Positions 9,374-19,678 of a stretch of 62,104 nucleotides of DNA are shown here, one piece after another. The stretch's first letter is position 1. Each line of letters begins with the position of its first letter. The stretch comes from Betaproteobacteria bacterium TMED82 (lineage in GTDB: Bacteria; Pseudomonadota; Gammaproteobacteria; Burkholderiales; Burkholderiaceae_A). The stretch is taken from the NCBI GenBank assembly GCA_002170395.1, contig NHEJ01000001.1, forward strand, positions 1-62,104. Reading direction: 5' to 3'. Made by a program: the position numbers and the translations under genes. The notes beneath the pieces were generated by a model that was given only the letters and a program-made list of their open reading frames with translations, did not search any database and was not told the DNA's origin.

Positions 9374-10537
9374 TTAAAAAAATATTTCCTGTAAATCAGT
9401 CAAAAAATTTAAGCCCAACATAGTAGGTTTAATTTTATTTCCGAAAATTGTAAGTAATTTTTTTTCCTCAGCTAAGTTAACAAGCTTCCGAATCTCTTGA
9501 AATTTCTGGCCAGTTCTAGAACTGTAAAGCGACACATCAAATCCGTCAATTAGCCTAAGGACATTCAGCATAAATTCTCCGGGCAACTCCTCTACCTTTA
9601 AATTTTTACGAAGTTTATGGCTACCATTCCTTTTTAACACCATTTCCATATACTTATCAGGCTGTCTAAAACAATTCTGCCTTTCGATTCGATCTTCGAA
9701 ACTCAGCTTTGAGTGAGCTCCAGCTCCGATACCAATATAGTCTCCAAACAACCAATAATTTTTATTATGGAAACACTCGCTTCCCTTTAATGAAAATGCA
9801 GATATTTCATAACGATGATAGTCGGCATCCTTCAATTCTTGAATCAATTTTTGATACATCGACCATATAACTTCATCTTTTGGCAGGTTTGGCCTAAAGC
9901 TCGAAAATTCTGTATTTTCCTCTATAGTCAATTGATAAACAGAAAGATGAGAAGGCTTAAGAATTAGAGCTTTTTCTATATCCAAATGGAAATCACCTAT
10001 TGATTGGTCGGGTAACCCGTACATAATATCAAGATTAACATTTGAAAAAATGTGGAGGGACATATTAACAAAGTCTACAGCTTGACCACCCGTGTGCAAC
10101 CGACCAATCTTTAAAAGGTTATTATCGTTAAATGATTGAACACCCACGGATAGTCGATTCACTCCTACCTGTCTCAATTCAAGTAGGGATTCTTCAATTT
10201 GTTTCCCTGAAGAAATACAATAACGACTGGGATTTGCTTCAACAGTAACCTCAGCATTCGGCAAAACTGAAAAATTTGCCTTAATAAAAGTTAAAATCTT
10301 TCCTATCGACAATGCAGAAAAAATATTTGGGGTGCCACCTCCAAAAAAAATACTGCTAATGGTTCTACCACGCAATGCATTTATTTCCATTTGAGCATCA
10401 ATCAGCAATGCTTCAACATATTTTTCTTCAGGCATAACATCTTTAATTGCATGTGAATTAAAATCACAATATGGACATTTTTTTTCGCACCAAGGAATAT
10501 GCACGTAAAATGAAAGTGGGATATGGGCGATTTCCAA
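9374..10537 (-). CDS. hemW: HemW, radical SAM heme chaperone
   Basis: Radical SAM protein, formerly annotated as a coproporphyrinogen oxidase paralogue, that binds heme and is thought to deliver it to respiratory enzymes. The [4Fe-4S] motif is C17-x3-C21-x2-C24 in HIPWCEKKCPYCDF, followed by SIFFGGGTPNIF and GVNRLSVGVQSFND. True HemN has an extra N-terminal region that is absent here. The length of 387 residues is normal. It follows rdgB by two bases in rph-rdgB-hemW. Confidence 0.93.
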   Translation of the reverse strand: MEIAHIPLSFYVHIPWCEKKCPYCDFNSHAIKDVMPEEKYVEALLIDAQMEINALRGRTISSIFFGGGTPNIFSALSIGKILTFIKANFSVLPNAEVTVEANPSRYCISSGKQIEESLLELRQVGVNRLSVGVQSFNDNNLLKIGRLHTGGQAVDFVNMSLHIFSNVNLDIMYGLPDQSIGDFHLDIEKALILKPSHLSVYQLTIEENTEFSSFRPNLPKDEVIWSMYQKLIQELKDADYHRYEISAFSLKGSECFHNKNYWLFGDYIGIGAGAHSKLSFEDRIERQNCFRQPDKYMEMVLKRNGSHKLRKNLKVEELPGEFMLNVLRLIDGFDVSLYSSRTGQKFQEIRKLVNLAEEKKLLTIFGNKIKPTMLGLNFLTDLQEIFF

Positions 10538-10539
10538 AT

Positions 10540-11157
10540 CTATCCGCGACTAATCTCGAAAAATTCTAATTTAAAGCTTTTCAGCGCCCTGGCTCTGTGA
10601 CTAACGTGCATTTTCTCCTCCATTGACATATCTCCAGCGCTCATTCTTTTTTCAAAACAATAAAAAACTGGATCATATCCGAAGCCATTATTTCCTACCG
10701 GCGCAGGTAGTATGTACCCATACCAATATCCTTTACAAATAATCGGGTCTTCATCTCCGGCGTTCCTCACGCCAACAATAACAGATATGAACTTTGCTAG
10801 CCTGGCTTTCGGTTCCTTAAACTCAGACATTTTTTGTAATAGTTTACTTATATTTGCTTTATCTTGTAATTTTGTATCGCTTGAATTGGCATACCTCGCA
10901 GACTTAACACCTGGCTCCCCATTCAAACAGTCAACGATTAAACCGGAATCATCAGCAATTGCTGGGCTTTGAAAAGATCTAGCTGCAAATCTTGCCTTCA
11001 ACAAAGCATTTTCAACAAAGCTTCCGCCGTATTCTTCTGGGGACTGAAGGCTTTTATCTTTGAAAGATTTCAAACAGAATTCTTCTCCCAAAACAGAATG
11101 GAATTCTTCCACTTTATTTTGGTTGTTCGTGGCTAAAACAATTTCTGGCTTAACCAT
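10540..11157 (-). CDS. rdgB: Non-canonical purine NTP pyrophosphatase (XTP/dITPase)
   Basis: Ham1-like enzyme that hydrolyses ITP, dITP and XTP so that deaminated purines stay out of nucleic acids. The substrate-binding start VLATNNQNKVEEF, the catalytic block AIADDSGLIVDCLNGEPGVKSARYA and the closing MHVSHRARALK are all present. The ATG at 11157 overlaps the rph stop by eight bases and puts the family N-terminus in place; an in-frame TTG at 11169 would add four residues. Middle gene of rph-rdgB-hemW. Confidence 0.94.
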   Translation of the reverse strand: MVKPEIVLATNNQNKVEEFHSVLGEEFCLKSFKDKSLQSPEEYGGSFVENALLKARFAARSFQSPAIADDSGLIVDCLNGEPGVKSARYANSSDTKLQDKANISKLLQKMSEFKEPKARLAKFISVIVGVRNAGDEDPIICKGYWYGYILPAPVGNNGFGYDPVFYCFEKRMSAGDMSMEEKMHVSHRARALKSFKLEFFEISRG

Positions 11158-11914
11158 TACATCTGGCAATCTTTACAGTTCGATCCGAAATCAGTTGCTT
11201 TTGCAAAGAAATGATTCTATGTATACCAGACGAAGCAAGCGTTATCATTTCATTCAATTTTCCAATTGCAAATGGATTTTTTTCTGCAGCCCCTTGAATT
11301 TCAATCAATTTCAGTTCTTCATTCATTACTATATTCAAATCTACCTCACAGCTTGAATCCTCTTCATAATTCAAATCCAAAAGTGTTTGACTGTTCACAA
11401 CTCCTACAGAAACTGCAGCTATATGCTTTAATAAATTGGCGGAATTGCGGTCCGCTGACTGGTTTTGTTCGTAAAGTGCGTCACATAGTGCGACCCAGCC
11501 TCCTGAAATCGCAGCTGTTCTTGTTCCCCCATCGGCCTGTATCACATCGCAATCTATCATTATTGTTTTTTCCTTTATCATTTCTAAACTAACTGACGCT
11601 CTTAGGCATCTGCCAATTAATCTCTGAATTTCTAATGTTCTTCCGCTCTGTTTTCCTCTGACCGCCTCTCTAATAATCCTCTCCTTAGCTGATCCAGGCA
11701 GCATTGAATATTCTGCTGTTATCCAACCTTTCCCAGAATTTTTCAACCAGGGTGGAATCTTATCATCGACTGTAGCTGTACAAATAACTTTGGTGTCACC
11801 ATAAGAGACTAAAACAGACCCATTTGCGGTAGGAATAAAATCTCGCTGCATAGAAATAGGTCGTAGTTGACTAAACAACCTGTCGTTTTTCCTTTTATAA
11901 TCGGGATTATTCAT
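11150..11914 (-). CDS. rph: Ribonuclease PH
   Basis: Phosphate-dependent 3'-5' exoribonuclease that trims tRNA 3' ends. The family features LRPISMQRDF, GSVLVSYGDTKVICTATV, GWITAEYSMLPGS and the catalytic DCDVIQADGGTRTAAISGG are intact. At 254 residues it is slightly longer than the usual 238, with a short extra N-terminal stretch. It is divergent from yicC, with 24 bases between the two start codons, an arrangement also known in enterobacteria. Confidence 0.95.
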   Translation of the reverse strand: MNNPDYKRKNDRLFSQLRPISMQRDFIPTANGSVLVSYGDTKVICTATVDDKIPPWLKNSGKGWITAEYSMLPGSAKERIIREAVRGKQSGRTLEIQRLIGRCLRASVSLEMIKEKTIMIDCDVIQADGGTRTAAISGGWVALCDALYEQNQSADRNSANLLKHIAAVSVGVVNSQTLLDLNYEEDSSCEVDLNIVMNEELKLIEIQGAAEKNPFAIGKLNEMITLASSGIHRIISLQKQLISDRTVKIARCNG

Positions 11915-11938
11915 AAAAACTCTTTCAGGTAGGTTACG

Positions 11939-12877
11939 ATGACTTCATTAAGTATGACGGGATTCGGCTCAGCAACAATGCAAACACCAAATTGGCAAAT
12001 TGTAGCAGAAATTCGTTCCACGAATAATCGGTTTTTTGACTGTTCAATGAAATTACCAGAGCAGGTAAAGTTTCTCGAAACAAAAATTAAAACTCTTTTA
12101 GTAGATAATATAAAGAGAGGGAAGGTTGAACTTAGAGTCTCACTTATTCCGTCCAACGGAATTGAAAATAAACAAAAACTTAATAAGAGAAAAATAAATG
12201 ATTTAGTCCAGTATTATAAAGATATTAAAGAAAGCTTTTCTGCTGTAGAAACGTGGTCAATTTCAGAAATTCTCAAGCAGCCAAATGTGTTTGTAAGTGA
12301 AGAGGATGACTTCTCATCGTGGGAGTCTGAGGTTTTAGGGATTGTAAAACAATGTGTCGAAGACTTTTTGTTGAGTTGCGGTAGGGAGGGCTTGCGGCTC
12401 AATACGCAAATAATTAATTGCATCAAAAACATTGAAGAATTATCTAGTCGAGCGAACTTTCTAGTGCCAAAAGTAGAAGAAGCCATTAGGGACAGAATTA
12501 AAGAACGGCTTCAGGAAAGTCTACTAAGTTTAGTTCATGATCCAGCTGCCCAAAAAAAGGGTAAAGAAAAAATAAACTCAGAGCTTCTTAATACTCTTCA
12601 AGAGCGTATACGTTTTGAAGCATCTATTGCTGCAAACAAAATAGATATTGCAGAAGAATTAGCTAGGATCAAATCTCATTTAAACGAAATGGAAACAGTT
12701 TTGAAGGATCAAAAGCAGACTTTGATCGGTAAAAGACTAGATTTCCTTACTCAAGAATTACACAGAGAATCTAATACTATAGGGTCAAAGTCATATTCCA
12801 TAGAACAAAGTAAAATTTCGATCGAGATGAAATTATTGATAGAACAAATAAAAGAACAAGTTCAAAATTTACAATGA
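11939..12877 (+). CDS. yicC: YicC family endoribonuclease
   Basis: The family start SMTGFGSA and the C-terminal DUF1732 block (DIAEELARIKSHLNEM, GKRLDFLTQELHRESNTIGSK) identify YicC, a conserved protein reported to have endoribonuclease activity. The length of 312 residues is slightly above the usual 290. AGGTAGG lies before the ATG. Its last four bases overlap gmk, so yicC-gmk-rpoZ-spoT looks like one unit. Confidence 0.93.
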   Translation: MTSLSMTGFGSATMQTPNWQIVAEIRSTNNRFFDCSMKLPEQVKFLETKIKTLLVDNIKRGKVELRVSLIPSNGIENKQKLNKRKINDLVQYYKDIKESFSAVETWSISEILKQPNVFVSEEDDFSSWESEVLGIVKQCVEDFLLSCGREGLRLNTQIINCIKNIEELSSRANFLVPKVEEAIRDRIKERLQESLLSLVHDPAAQKKGKEKINSELLNTLQERIRFEASIAANKIDIAEELARIKSHLNEMETVLKDQKQTLIGKRLDFLTQELHRESNTIGSKSYSIEQSKISIEMKLLIEQIKEQVQNLQ

Positions 12878-13455
12878 GAAATTACAGAGAACAAGGTAAA
12901 CTTTTTGTCATTTCTGCTCCCTCAGGCACTGGTAAAACCAGTTTAGTTAAAGCGTTATTGAATATTCAAAAAGATATTTTCTTATCAGTCTCAACAACAA
13001 CTCGTCAAGCTAGAACTGGTGAGATTCATGGTCTTGACTATGAGTTCGTAACTGAAGAGGAGTTTGAAAGTATCAAGTCTAGCGGTGGCTTTTTAGAGTG
13101 GGCTAAAGTTTATGGTAATTACTACGGCACAAAATCTTCAAGTATCTTGGAAAGTGTAAACTCTGGCAAAAAAGTCATCTTAGAGATTGATTATCAAGGA
13201 GCTATGCAAGTAAAAAAAAGGTTCAAGAATCAGAATATTCTCAAGCTAATATTTATCAAACCTCCATCGCTAAAAGAGCTAGGTAACAGATTAAAACATA
13301 GAGGACAAGATTCAAATGAAGTTATACAGGATCGTTTAGCGCTAGCGGCAGAGGAAATGAAGCAAGCAAGAAAATTTGACTATGTTATCATTAATGATCG
13401 ATTCAACGTCGCTGTAAAGAAAATATGCTCAATAATAAATGATGAAAGTGTTTAA
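12874..13455 (+). CDS. gmk: Guanylate kinase
   Basis: Phosphorylates GMP to GDP. The P-loop SAPSGTGKTSL and the GMP-binding region STTTRQARTGEIHGLDYEFV are clear, followed by FLEWAKVYGNYYGT and VILEIDYQGA. The length of 193 residues is slightly short of the usual 205. The start overlaps the yicC stop by four bases (ATGA). It precedes rpoZ and spoT, the usual proteobacterial order. Confidence 0.96.
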   Translation: MRNYREQGKLFVISAPSGTGKTSLVKALLNIQKDIFLSVSTTTRQARTGEIHGLDYEFVTEEEFESIKSSGGFLEWAKVYGNYYGTKSSSILESVNSGKKVILEIDYQGAMQVKKRFKNQNILKLIFIKPPSLKELGNRLKHRGQDSNEVIQDRLALAAEEMKQARKFDYVIINDRFNVAVKKICSIINDESV

Positions 13456-13466
13456 GGAGTTAAAAC

Positions 13467-13670
13467 GTGGCGAGAATAACAATAGAGGATTGTTTAGAAA
13501 AAATTCCAAACAGATTTGAATTGGCATTATGTGCCACTTACCGAGCCAGGCAGATCGCTCAAGGCTCCACGCCAAAGTTAAATTTAAAAGATAAACCTAC
13601 TGTGGCTGCATTGAGGGAAATTGCTGCTGGACATATCGGTAGGGAAATGCTGAGAAAGGTACCTTTGTGA
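13467..13670 (+). CDS. rpoZ: RNA polymerase omega subunit
   Basis: Small subunit that helps fold the beta' subunit and takes part in ppGpp binding. [29 protein letters not shown] and the [13 protein letters not shown] block are diagnostic. The start is a GTG with AAGGAG eight bases upstream. The length is 67 residues. It sits between gmk and spoT. Confidence 0.95.
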   Translation: MARITIEDCLEKIPNRFELALCATYRARQIAQGSTPKLNLKDKPTVAALREIAAGHIGREMLRKVPL

Positions 13671-13678
13671 GGGTTTAA

Positions 13679-15862
13679 TTGGGAACTAAGAAGACTGATG
13701 GTGCTGAAAATCTTCTAAAAAAAGCTGTCTATTTATCTCGTTCGGATAGAGCTCGGCTGCGAAAAGCGTTAGAGTTTTGTAATAGCGCTCACATTGGTCA
13801 GTTCCGAAAATCGGGAGATCCATATTCGTCTCACCCGATTCAGGTTGCTTTTATTTGTGCTGGCTGGCAGTTAGATGCTGAATCATTAATAGCCGCATTA
13901 CTCCACGATACGGTAGAGGACACGAAAACCAGCCTAAAAAAATTATCAAACAACTTTGGTGGCACAGTTACAGAGCTTGTTGATGGACTGTCTAAAATTG
14001 ATGAATTAGTTTATATGAGCTATGAAGAAAAGGCCGCAGAGAACTTCCGAAAAATGCTGTTAGCAACAGCAGCCGATGTTAGGGTTATTTTAATCAAACT
14101 TGCAGATCGATTACATAACATGCAGACTTTGAGTCCACTACCTAACGAAAAAAAGAAAAGAATTTCAAAAGAAACTTTGGAAATATTTGCACCAATTGCT
14201 CATCGATTAGGTTTTAACGAGCTATTCCGGAAACTTGAGGATTTATGTTTCGAAAATCTGTTTCCAAAAAGATATCATGTTCTAAATAAGGCAATGCTAG
14301 CAGCTACCGGAAATCGAAGCGGACTAGTAGCGGAACTTCAACTTAAGATAAACAAATACTTGTCAAAATTTGGGATTAAAGGAAAAGTTTTTGGAAGAGA
14401 AAAAACTTTGTATTCTATTTATCTTAAGATGAAAGAAAAAAAATTGAGCTTTGCTGAGGTTCTAGATCTCTATGGTTTTAGGATTATCGTTAGAAATTTA
14501 AATGACTGTTATATTGCTTTGGGAGCTGTACACTCATTATATAAACCACTTCCTGGAAGGTTTAAGGATTATATAGCTCTGCCGAAATCTAATGGTTATC
14601 AATCTCTCCATACTGTGGTTGTGAGTGCTTTCGGAACGCCGTTGGAGCTACAAATAAGAACTGAGAAGATGCATAATTTTTCTGAGGCTGGAATTGCTGC
14701 TCATTGGAGATACAAAGGACATGAAAAAGAAATTACGCCCCTACAACAAAAAGCTCATGAGTGGATGCAATCATTATTGACTTTTCAAAAACAGACCGCT
14801 GACCCCTCTGAATTTTTAAACTATTTGAAAATAGATCTTTTTCCTGACGTTGTTTATGTTTTTACGCCCCAAGGAAATATCAAGGAATTACCCAGGGGAT
14901 CTACTCCAATCGACTTTGCATATGCAATCCACTCTGATATTGGAAATCAATGCACTGGAGTAAAAATTAATTCTGAATTGAAGCCGTTAGATACAATTTT
15001 GAAAAACGGTGACGTTGTGAGTATCTCACAAACTCCTCATTCAAAGCCTCATCCGAATTGGCTTACAACCGTACGTACTGCAAAAGCCAGAGCAGCAATC
15101 AGGCATTTTCTAAAAAATGAAACTAAGCAAAGAGCTATATCATTTGGAAGGAATTTATTAGATAACGCACTATTGGGTTTAGGGTCTAAGGGTGTAAGTG
15201 ATGATAAATTGGCTTGGGAACAGCTATTTAATGAAATTGGCTTGGAAACCCACGAAGCATTGTATGAAGAAATTGGATTAGGCCGGTCATTAGCTAATGT
15301 CACTGCCAGAAGGCTAATCGCTTTATCTTCTTCAAGGACCGTTCGCGAAAAAATGTCGTCAAATGCTGAAAAAACGCTTTTATTTTCCATTAATCATCTC
15401 ACCGAATCACCTGATGTTATTACAATAAGTGGGACAGAGGGACCCGCTGTTCAGTACGCCTCGTGTTGTTATCCTATTGCTGGTGACCCAGCCCTTGGGA
15501 ATATGATAGGGGGCAAAGGTCTTACAATTCATAGAAAAACATGTTCCACAGGCCATCGGCAAAGCACAAAAGATCCATCTAAATGGACTGATATAGTTTG
15601 GGGAGAAGTGAGTCATAAAAATTTCATCTCATATTTGGAACTGGAGGCAATAGAGTCAAAAGGGGTATTAGCGAAAATTGCTGCTGCTATTTCATCTGCC
15701 GGAAGTAATATTGTTGACCTAAATTTACAACCAACCCAAGGGGATCATGTTTCTAAATTAAAAATAGGAATAGAAGTAAAAAATAGGGATCACCTAGCTG
15801 AGGTTTTTAGGCTTTTACGATCAGTTTCTTTTTTAAATAAAGTCCACAGATTAGTGAAGTAG
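13679..15862 (+). CDS. spoT: Bifunctional (p)ppGpp synthetase/hydrolase
   Basis: Makes and degrades the stringent-response alarmone. The HD hydrolase domain has the intact LLHDTVEDT (about 75-82). The synthetase domain has RFKD near residue 295, the charge pattern of bifunctional enzymes rather than RelA, plus GYQSLHTVVVS and LELQIRT. TGS (DLFPDVVYVFTPQGNIKELP) and a C-terminal ACT domain follow. At 727 residues it has the normal length. The start is a TTG at 13679 with GAGGG upstream; no ATG lies nearby. No separate relA is in the window. Confidence 0.95.
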   Translation: MGTKKTDGAENLLKKAVYLSRSDRARLRKALEFCNSAHIGQFRKSGDPYSSHPIQVAFICAGWQLDAESLIAALLHDTVEDTKTSLKKLSNNFGGTVTELVDGLSKIDELVYMSYEEKAAENFRKMLLATAADVRVILIKLADRLHNMQTLSPLPNEKKKRISKETLEIFAPIAHRLGFNELFRKLEDLCFENLFPKRYHVLNKAMLAATGNRSGLVAELQLKINKYLSKFGIKGKVFGREKTLYSIYLKMKEKKLSFAEVLDLYGFRIIVRNLNDCYIALGAVHSLYKPLPGRFKDYIALPKSNGYQSLHTVVVSAFGTPLELQIRTEKMHNFSEAGIAAHWRYKGHEKEITPLQQKAHEWMQSLLTFQKQTADPSEFLNYLKIDLFPDVVYVFTPQGNIKELPRGSTPIDFAYAIHSDIGNQCTGVKINSELKPLDTILKNGDVVSISQTPHSKPHPNWLTTVRTAKARAAIRHFLKNETKQRAISFGRNLLDNALLGLGSKGVSDDKLAWEQLFNEIGLETHEALYEEIGLGRSLANVTARRLIALSSSRTVREKMSSNAEKTLLFSINHLTESPDVITISGTEGPAVQYASCCYPIAGDPALGNMIGGKGLTIHRKTCSTGHRQSTKDPSKWTDIVWGEVSHKNFISYLELEAIESKGVLAKIAAAISSAGSNIVDLNLQPTQGDHVSKLKIGIEVKNRDHLAEVFRLLRSVSFLNKVHRLVK

Positions 15863-15876
15863 TAATTCTTAATAAT

Positions 15877-16458
15877 CTACTTTTTTGGTCTAAAGGCTTT
15901 GCATACAGTTTCATTAGTGATAATTGTTGGACCGCCGATTAATTCTAACCCATACGGCACGGCAGCAAAAATTCCGCTTACTTTGATTTTCCCTTCTTTA
16001 TCCCTTAAGCCTTCCAGGGTTTCTCTAATTGATTTAGGCTGGCCGGGCAAATTGATAATTAAAGTTTTTGCCCTTATTACAGCTGTTTGCCTGGATAAAA
16101 TAGCAGTCGGAACAAAATTTAAGGAAATTTGTCTCATTTGCTCGCCAAAACCGGGCAAGACTTTGTTGCCGATCGCAATAGTTGCGTCTGGGGTAACATC
16201 TCTGCTGGCTGGACCTGTCCCACCGGTAGTTAAAATTAAATCACAAGACTCTTTATCTACAAGGTTTATTAATGTATCCTCTATTAAGTTTTGATCATCA
16301 GGAATTAATTTTTCTATGCATGTCCAGGGACTTAAAATAGCTGAGTTCAGCCATTCTCTTAGTTTTGGCAAACCTTGGTCAACGTAGATTTTTTTACTTG
16401 CTCTATCACTAATGGATAATAAACCTATTTTTGCTTCTGCTAATTTAGATATCTTCAT
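15877..16458 (-). CDS. mog: Molybdopterin adenylyltransferase (Mog/MoaB family)
   Basis: Adenylylates molybdopterin before molybdenum insertion. The diagnostic LILTTGGTGPASRDVTPDAT is present together with NLPGQPKSIRETL. The length of 193 residues matches Mog. It is divergent from pmbA, 15 bases from its start, and converges on spoT. Confidence 0.9.
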   Translation of the reverse strand: MKISKLAEAKIGLLSISDRASKKIYVDQGLPKLREWLNSAILSPWTCIEKLIPDDQNLIEDTLINLVDKESCDLILTTGGTGPASRDVTPDATIAIGNKVLPGFGEQMRQISLNFVPTAILSRQTAVIRAKTLIINLPGQPKSIRETLEGLRDKEGKIKVSGIFAAVPYGLELIGGPTIITNETVCKAFRPKK

Positions 16459-16473
16459 GACACAATCTTACTT

Positions 16474-17835
16474 ATGAACACATCATCTGACAAAATTTTT
16501 TTTTATTCTTCAGCAGACTTAATTAAAATCTCCGAAAAGATGGTCGATATGGCTGTTAGCAAGGGAGTTACTGAGGCCAGTGTAGATGTTAATGAACACC
16601 AGGGAATTTCTGTTGGTGTAAGGATGGGGTCTGTAGAGACCACTGAAAGTAACCGAGAAAAAGTTGCTTCTATTACTGTTTTTAATAGAAAGCGTAAAGG
16701 AGTTGCAAGCACCTCTAGCTTCGCAGATGAAGCCTTATTAAAAACAGTTACTAAAGCAGCTGAAATTGCTAGGTTCACGGCGGAGGACGAGTACTCGGGG
16801 TTACCCGATAAATCTGATATTGAGTTTGAGCCGAGGAAAATTCCTTTATATTTTCCTTGGGCTCTCTCAAATTCAGAAGCTACTGACATTGCTTTAGAAG
16901 CTGAAAATTCAGCATTTCAGGTTGATAAACATGTCAAAAATTCTGATGGGGCAGCAGTTAATACCTCTCATAATAACTTTTACAGTATCAATACCTTAGG
17001 CTTTCGTGGAGGGTATGCATACAGTAACCACTCATTAAGTGTCTCTCCAATTGCCTCAGTTAAAAGTGAGATGGAAAGAGATTTTTGGTATTCCTCAGAC
17101 AGAGACTTTAGAAAATTATCTTCAGCAAGCGAAGTTGGAAGGTATGCTGCGCAAAGAGCTTTATCTAGATTAGGGTCAAGGCAGATAAAAACTTGTAAAG
17201 TTCCAATACTTTTTGAGGCACCATTAGCTGCAGGTTTATTAGGTTCATTTGTTCAGGCAATAAGTGGCTCTGCTCTTTACAAAAAGTTAACATTTTTATC
17301 AGAATCCCTTCATGACGAAATTTTTGCAAATCATATTAACTTAGTTGAGGATCCGTTTATTCCTGGAGCAATGGGTTCGGCTCCATTTGATAACGAAGGC
17401 GTAAAGGTTTTTAAAAGGAATGTAGTTACTAACGGTTGTATTGAAGGGTATTTCCTTTCGAGTTACACAGCAAGAAAATTAGGTATGAGAACGACTGGTA
17501 ACTCGGGAGGATCTCATAATCTGAGGCTTTATTCAAATGCTGATAAACAGCAAAAAAATCTTGATGAAATGCTGAAAAATTTAGATACAGGCTTATTTGT
17601 CACAGAGCTTATGGGACAAGGTGTTAACTCGCTAACTGGTGATTACTCGAGGGGAGCCGCAGGGTTTTGGGTTCAAAACGGAACTATACAATTTCCTGTT
17701 TATGAAGTAACGATCGCAGGTAATTTGAAAGAAATGTTTAAAAGAATTGTAGCTATTGGAGCTGATGAGTATACACGAGGGTCTAAAACTGTTGGATCAA
17801 TTCTTATTGAATCAATGACAGTAGGAGGGCAATAA
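16474..17835 (+). CDS. pmbA: PmbA/TldE family metalloprotease component
   Basis: Partner of TldD in a complex that processes modified peptides. The C-terminal signature GVNSLTGDYSRGAAGFWVQNG and FLSSYTARKLGMRTTGNSGG are typical of PmbA. The length of 453 residues is usual. The zinc site is provided by TldD, which is not in the window. Transcribed away from mog and convergent with typA. Confidence 0.93.
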   Translation: MNTSSDKIFFYSSADLIKISEKMVDMAVSKGVTEASVDVNEHQGISVGVRMGSVETTESNREKVASITVFNRKRKGVASTSSFADEALLKTVTKAAEIARFTAEDEYSGLPDKSDIEFEPRKIPLYFPWALSNSEATDIALEAENSAFQVDKHVKNSDGAAVNTSHNNFYSINTLGFRGGYAYSNHSLSVSPIASVKSEMERDFWYSSDRDFRKLSSASEVGRYAAQRALSRLGSRQIKTCKVPILFEAPLAAGLLGSFVQAISGSALYKKLTFLSESLHDEIFANHINLVEDPFIPGAMGSAPFDNEGVKVFKRNVVTNGCIEGYFLSSYTARKLGMRTTGNSGGSHNLRLYSNADKQQKNLDEMLKNLDTGLFVTELMGQGVNSLTGDYSRGAAGFWVQNGTIQFPVYEVTIAGNLKEMFKRIVAIGADEYTRGSKTVGSILIESMTVGGQ

Positions 17836-17849
17836 GTCGGCTGATAATG

Positions 17850-19661
17850 CTATTTTTCTCTGGAAGACTTTCTTCTCTGGCTCTCTGAAAGCTCTTTTTT
17901 TCGTACTCTAAGATTTTGCGGAGTTACCTCAATCAACTCATCCTCAGCAATAAATTCAAGAGCTTTCTCCAACGTAAGTTTTATCGGGGTAATTAGATCA
18001 ATGTGTTCATCCTTGCCCGATGCTCGGACATTTGTTAATTTCTTTTCTTTTATTGGATTTACAACTAAATCATTATCTCTTGAATGAATTCCTACAATCA
18101 TTCCCTCGTAAATCTCATCCCCCGGATTCACTAACATCCTCCCCCGCTCTTGAAGTTTCCAGAGAGCGTACCCGACCGCCTTGCCCGTGACCTGCGAAAT
18201 TAAAACACCGTTATTTCTTTTTTTTAAATCGTCGATAAATTTATCGTAACGATCAAAACTATGGGACAAGATTCCAGTACCCTTCGTCATAGATAAGAAG
18301 TCACTTTGGAAACCCAGAAGTGCCCTAGCGCTGACACTGTAGTGTAATCTTACCCTTGATCCTAGCTCATTATCCATGCCAAGCAAACTGGCTTTCCTAT
18401 CTCCCAACGCTTCCATAACAGCACCTTGGTGTTCAATATTAATATCAACTACTAAGTTTTCATACGGTTCCGTAATATTTCCATTATCTGATTTCTTAAA
18501 AACAACCCTCGGTTTAGAAACCGCCACTTCGTATCCCTCCCTCCTCAGATTTTCTAAAAGAATTGTGAGATGCAGCTCCCCTCTTCCAAACACTTCAAAA
18601 GAGTCCCCTTCTTCGGAAAAATTTACCCTTAGGGCAACATTTTTTTTTAATTCTTGTTCTAATCTCTCTCTAATCTGTCTGCTGGTGACATACTTACCCT
18701 CTCTTCCAGCAAAGGGAGAAGTATTAACAAGAAAATTAACTCCAAGAGTTGGCTCATCTACGGTTAACATTTCTAACGGATTAAGATGATTAGAATCACA
18801 AAGGGTCGTACCAATATTCAACTCATCTATGCCGCTTACTAAAACTATATCCCCTACCTCTGCAAAGCCCACCTCTTTTTTACCGAGCCCCTCAAAAACC
18901 TCTATCCTGCTAACTTTAACTTTTTTTGCAACCCCTTCTGGACCATCAATGGCAGTCACATCCTGTTTCAGGTCCAATCTACCACTCACTATTTTACCTA
19001 TTCCAATTTTACCCAAATAGGAGGAGTAATCTAGCGAACATATTTGCATTCTGAAGGGCTCATCTTTTTCCCCACTGGGCGGCCTCACTTTTTCGACAAT
19101 TGTCTTAAATAAAACTTCCATATTTGTCGACTCAATTTGATGATCTGATGTCGCAAAGCCGTTTAAAGCGGACGTGAAAATGACTGGGAAATCTAGCTGT
19201 GTCTCTGTGGCACCTAGTTTATCAAATAATTCAAAAGTCTCATCAATTACCCAATCTGGTCGCGAACCTATTCTATCAATTTTATTTACCACTACTATTG
19301 GATTTAACCCTAGCCTTAATGCTTTTGACGTTACAAACCGTGTTTGCGGCATCGGTCCCTCTACCGCATCAACTAATAATAGAACTCCATCCACCATTGA
19401 CAGAACTCGCTCAACTTCACCTCCAAAATCAGCATGACCTGGCGTATCTATTAAATTTATATGAATTCCCTCAAACCTTATAGCGCAGTTTTTTGAGATT
19501 ATAGTAATACCCCTCTCAATTTCCAGATCATCTGAATCTAAAACTCTTGCGCGAACGCTTTCATTCTCTCTGAATAATCCTGATTGTTTCAGCAGTTGGT
19601 CCACCAAAGTAGTCTTACCGTGATCCACATGAGCAATAATTGCGAGATTTCTTTTTTCCAT
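17850..19661 (-). CDS. typA: Ribosome-associated GTPase TypA/BipA
   Basis: Translational GTPase related to EF-G that helps ribosome assembly under stress. NLAIIAHVDHGKTTL (G1), RGITIISKN (G2), DTPGHADFGGEVERV (G3) and NKIDRIGSRP (G4) are present, as is the C-terminal ELIEVTPQNLRVRKK. The length of 603 residues is standard. It lies 17 bases downstream of truB, at the end of the rimP-nusA-infB-rbfA-truB-typA string. Confidence 0.97.
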   Translation of the reverse strand: MEKRNLAIIAHVDHGKTTLVDQLLKQSGLFRENESVRARVLDSDDLEIERGITIISKNCAIRFEGIHINLIDTPGHADFGGEVERVLSMVDGVLLLVDAVEGPMPQTRFVTSKALRLGLNPIVVVNKIDRIGSRPDWVIDETFELFDKLGATETQLDFPVIFTSALNGFATSDHQIESTNMEVLFKTIVEKVRPPSGEKDEPFRMQICSLDYSSYLGKIGIGKIVSGRLDLKQDVTAIDGPEGVAKKVKVSRIEVFEGLGKKEVGFAEVGDIVLVSGIDELNIGTTLCDSNHLNPLEMLTVDEPTLGVNFLVNTSPFAGREGKYVTSRQIRERLEQELKKNVALRVNFSEEGDSFEVFGRGELHLTILLENLRREGYEVAVSKPRVVFKKSDNGNITEPYENLVVDINIEHQGAVMEALGDRKASLLGMDNELGSRVRLHYSVSARALLGFQSDFLSMTKGTGILSHSFDRYDKFIDDLKKRNNGVLISQVTGKAVGYALWKLQERGRMLVNPGDEIYEGMIVGIHSRDNDLVVNPIKEKKLTNVRASGKDEHIDLITPIKLTLEKALEFIAEDELIEVTPQNLRVRKKELSESQRRKSSREK

Positions 19662-19678
19662 TCTTATTTTCTTAATAT